DNA of 64,000 nt from Caprimulgus europaeus (taxonomy: Eukaryota; Chordata; Aves; Caprimulgiformes; Caprimulgidae). The stretch lies in the NCBI GenBank assembly GCA_907165065.1, contig OU015530.1:51558465-51622464 (forward strand), given 5' to 3'. A program made the translations under genes and the position numbers. Shown here piece after piece: positions 60,686 to 64,000 of the stretch (positions within the stretch are counted from its first letter, which is position 1; every line of letters starts with the position of its first letter). The notes beneath the pieces were generated by a model, which saw only the letters and a program-made list of their open reading frames with translations, was not told the origin of the DNA and did not search any database.

Positions 60686-63600
60686 CATGCTGAATCATAT
60701 GGTCAGCTACAGCATGGGAAGGCCAAAAGTTGACATACTGTTTCGGACTTAAAAAAATAGTTGACTTTGAAGTTAATTTTCTTATAGCTAATTGTATCTA
60801 AGGTGTTTCCTCTTATCTTCAAAAACCCCTCCATTTACTTCCAGGACAATCTACATCTGCAAGCTGCAAAAATGGATTTGTTGCTTACATACCATTTGTG
60901 ATGGAAAATCTCCTGTCCCACTTTTCAGACATTCTTACAGAAATGTAAAAAGAATATTCAGAGAATGTCTAAAGTCAACAGGATTAAGAACTGTCAAGTA
61001 CATTGCTTAGGAGGTATAAGTCCTATCTATGTGCAAAGGATTTTATTGTGCTTTCATGAGAATATTTGCACTGGCAGTCAGAGATATCTCTAGGGTTTAG
61101 CTTTTTTTCTCTTTAATGATAGCTAGGGAGGTAAAATAACTGCCAGTTGGGATAAGAAATTGAACCCTTGCCTCCCTAGCTCTCTACTGTCATTTTAATT
61201 GAATTCATTGCATAACCTTTAATCTGACATCCTTTACACTTAACCCTGCGTTACTTTACTAACCCTTTAATTATCAGTGTGTACAAGTGCTGACAACTCG
61301 AACACCATGACTATGCATCAAGCTGCTCCCAGGGGAAGCCACCACAGTGCAAGGAGATCTGTGACCTGGAGAGGCTGGAGGGAAAGATGGGAAGGTGAAG
61401 CAGGGAAGGAAGGTGGTTTCTGGGAACAGATAGACCAAAGAAGATAATGGATAGAGGGAGAACAGAAGAGTGCAACAGACACATGGGAAGACTAAGCACT
61501 CAGAAAACTGAGCAGTGTTGGAGAAATAGGCAGAAAATAAGGAAAGATAGAGGAGATACAGAAGTTAAGAGCAACAAGCTAGCCAAAAAAAAGCTTGACA
61601 GGCACAATCCCGGCTTTAACAATTCCTGCCATGTTGAGTGCAGTACAAACATAGAAAGCAAATGATGCATCCCCTGTCCTGATGAAATGACAATCTGCAT
61701 TTATTTCAGACACACATACGTGAGTATGGAAAGTACCTTCTGCAGTTTGGTACTCTACAGTCTAGTTAAAGTGAGTAGGGAACTAGGACTCACAGTGGTG
61801 TCTGCTGGAAAGAAACATACTAGGCTAATCCTGGAATATCTCAACAGATAAAATATAAAGAAAAATTAAAGGAAAAAATACAGTAGAGCTCAGAAAAAAA
61901 TCAAATCAAAAACATTTACAATTTAATCAGGGTTTTGGATTATTTTTTTTTAAAAAAGGTAACATCTCTTAATTTTTCAGAGAAAAAATGAAATTTTAGA
62001 AAACATCTAGAAAAATCATAGTGAAATAGAAAGCTTTCTTTTTTTCCCACTTTATTCCCTTCTCTGCTCCTGTTTCTCCTGTCTTTCCTTTTTCCTGTTC
62101 TTCCTCCCTTTCCAGTAAATCTGAAATAAAGTGACAAAGCACAAAACTACCCTTTTTTTCTCACCTCAAGAGACATGACAGCAGAGAGTAAGGAAAGAAG
62201 ACCCAAACAGTGGAACAAAAATTCTGCAGGAAGTTTTGAAAAGGCATAAAACTTTAGGTTTAAATCAAGTAAAAAGGATGGGAAAGGGAAGAAAAGAGAG
62301 GAGATTTCCTCTCCACAACAAAATGCAAGTAATGTCCTTTATATGTTTTCAGCCTGTATGAACTATTATTCTTTTTTGTGACAAAAATAAGGCTTAATTT
62401 ATTAATAAAAGATAGCAACTCTGCTCCTATTACATCTGTGTTTTATTACTGTGAAGCAGTACAATTGTAGATTTTACAATTTACTCGACATCAAAGAGTA
62501 ATTTGCCATAGTGGATTACGCATTGAATATTTCTATCTCCATCCAGAAGGCCAGTCTGTTTGCAGATGAGCAGTAATGCACCAGACAATTACCAAATTGA
62601 TAGAGCTTTTAGGGGATGTAATACCAAGGAAGGATTGTATTGACTTGGCATCATTCGGACTCTGAAAGAGTTTATAAAGTAGCACTGGGTTGCAAAAGAA
62701 TAGGGAAAAAAATCAAAAGCCCAATTCTCTGATGAATGTTGCATACATATGAAAGAAGCTGGGGGACAGAGGACCTAACAAGGTGTTCTGGCTGCCAGTG
62801 CTTATGTCCAAATCAGAGAGAACACAGAAAGTCACCAGGAGAAGTGCAAGGTCTCAGAGTCCAACTCTCCAGGGCAGGGGCCATCTGTCTGCTCTGTGTT
62901 TGTACAGAACCAAGCCCAGTGGGCTCTTTGTTAAAAAATAAATAAATTTAAAAAAAATGACATTGGCTTTTTACTTGATGAGCATTTAAAAGCTCTGTTC
63001 TGGGAATATAGATAGGTAAACAATGACTTTGTTTTATTAAGTTAGCATACCCATGGACTAATGGTTTTGGCAGCCAAGACTTTCCTGTTCTGGAAACATC
63101 TGCATTTAAGCAAATGATATACCATTTACTGAGATGTTAATGCTCTATAATAACACAACCCAAAGCACAATGGTGTTATTGTCTTTTCTAATTTTAATTA
63201 AACTACCACTGCCCAAGTACATTGCTTGACCATGAAAAAATTGCAGATTTCATCCTTCTCAGCTGTTACTACCAGAGATGGAGAGAACTAGAAGAAAATC
63301 ATCAAAGAAACAAGATCTGACATCTATGAACCACAGGAGAAAAACTAAAGGGTTGTGTAGTCTGAGAGGCCTTTATCTAGCTGCCAGCTTCTTTGATGAG
63401 CTCACTCAGAGCATTTACACAGAACTGGGGCTGAAGGTTTTGTTTCTTAAACATCCCCTTCACTAAAGATAGACTTTCTCAGTGCAGTTCAAACAGGCAG
63501 CACCCACTTGTTCCCTGTGGTATAAGGGATACTTCATCAGCAAAGGAAGAGGGAAGGAAGGAAAAAACCTCACACTGTCCAAATCTGAATGTAAGACCAT

Positions 63601-64000
63601 TTGGTCTACTTTAGCATGCAACTGACAGAAATGCTGCAAAGTTTATCTCATTCTCCTCGCATGGATACAGATGTTTACTATATCACCTAACACACTCAAA
63701 GACATCAAAAACTACAATGATGAACGCTATATACAATTAAAATCTCCAAATAAGGGAGAGTTCATCCTCCTATTGTAAATGGCAAACTTTGATGTCAAAC
63801 ACCTCCAGGGCTTTGAAAGTTGGGAAGTGGAAAATGTATGGATCAACAATGTAGCATGGACTATAAAGTTTAACAGAAGAAAAAAGGGTGAGTTTGTCTC
63901 ACTACAATTCTTGGAATAGACAATATAATTATGTTGAACGATACAGAGTGATTTCATGAAACTTACTTTTTAAAATGGGTTTACAGTTTTAAGGACAATC
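60686..64000. other. Non-coding, no recognised feature
   Basis: AT-rich to the window end. No gene, RNA or repeat recognised. Confidence 0.5.

Noticed and set aside
1-64000. CRISPR arrays, bacterial operons, rRNA or tRNA genes
   Set aside because: None seen; the window is vertebrate nuclear DNA.

Overview
This window is vertebrate nuclear DNA, almost certainly from a bird. It carries several CR1 LINE fragments on both strands, ending in the typical ATTCTATGAT-type 3' tails. It also has a long solo LTR beginning TGTTGGGTTTG, a type I associate with avian ERVs. No host exon, tRNA or rRNA gene was recognised. Outside the mobile elements the sequence is AT-rich and looks like intergenic or intronic DNA.

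Region 1 (1-8501) is an endogenous retrovirus on the + strand. The window opens inside its 5' LTR, so the left integration junction cannot be seen. Layout: partial 5' LTR (1-607), candidate primer binding site (615-632), a 585-bp leader built from four tandem repeats, gag (1193-2731), pro-pol in the -1 frame (open 2689-5847), a candidate env splice acceptor, env (5988-7556), and a 3' LTR whose U3 carries about three tandem units (about 7617-8501). The three long reading frames are uninterrupted. The 607 bp of LTR present at both ends look identical by eye, so the insertion should be young. RT (YIDD) and a Gag without zinc knuckles point to a class III (ERV-L/spuma-like) lineage; Env is a furin-cleaved SU/TM glycoprotein. 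Expression would run from the LTR promoter: unspliced RNA for Gag and, by -1 frameshifting, Gag-Pro-Pol; spliced RNA for Env.

Region 2 (8502-14130) holds unremarkable flanking DNA, then a nest. An antisense CR1 that lost most of ORF2 but kept an ORF1-like 5' part has been entered by a solo LTR (about 12398-13078) of the same family as the provirus.

Region 3 (14131-64000) is non-coding. It contains CR1 pieces at about 15222, 26320, 29690, 34836, 36640, 40375, 52720 and 60560 (young to ancient), an avian ERV solo LTR at 33282-34226, an unclassified GC-rich block at 53346-53880, and a few homopolymer runs.

Most interesting are the RNA-level signals of the provirus. There is a four-fold repeated leader module able to form an A-B-A'-B' pseudoknot. 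At the gag stop there is a GGAAAAC shift site followed, at the usual spacing, by a 9-bp stem and a 7-bp pseudoknot partner. In front of env lies a CAG/GTAAAG site that reads as both acceptor and donor, with an 89-nt candidate intron. All calls come from reading the sequence; no database search was possible.
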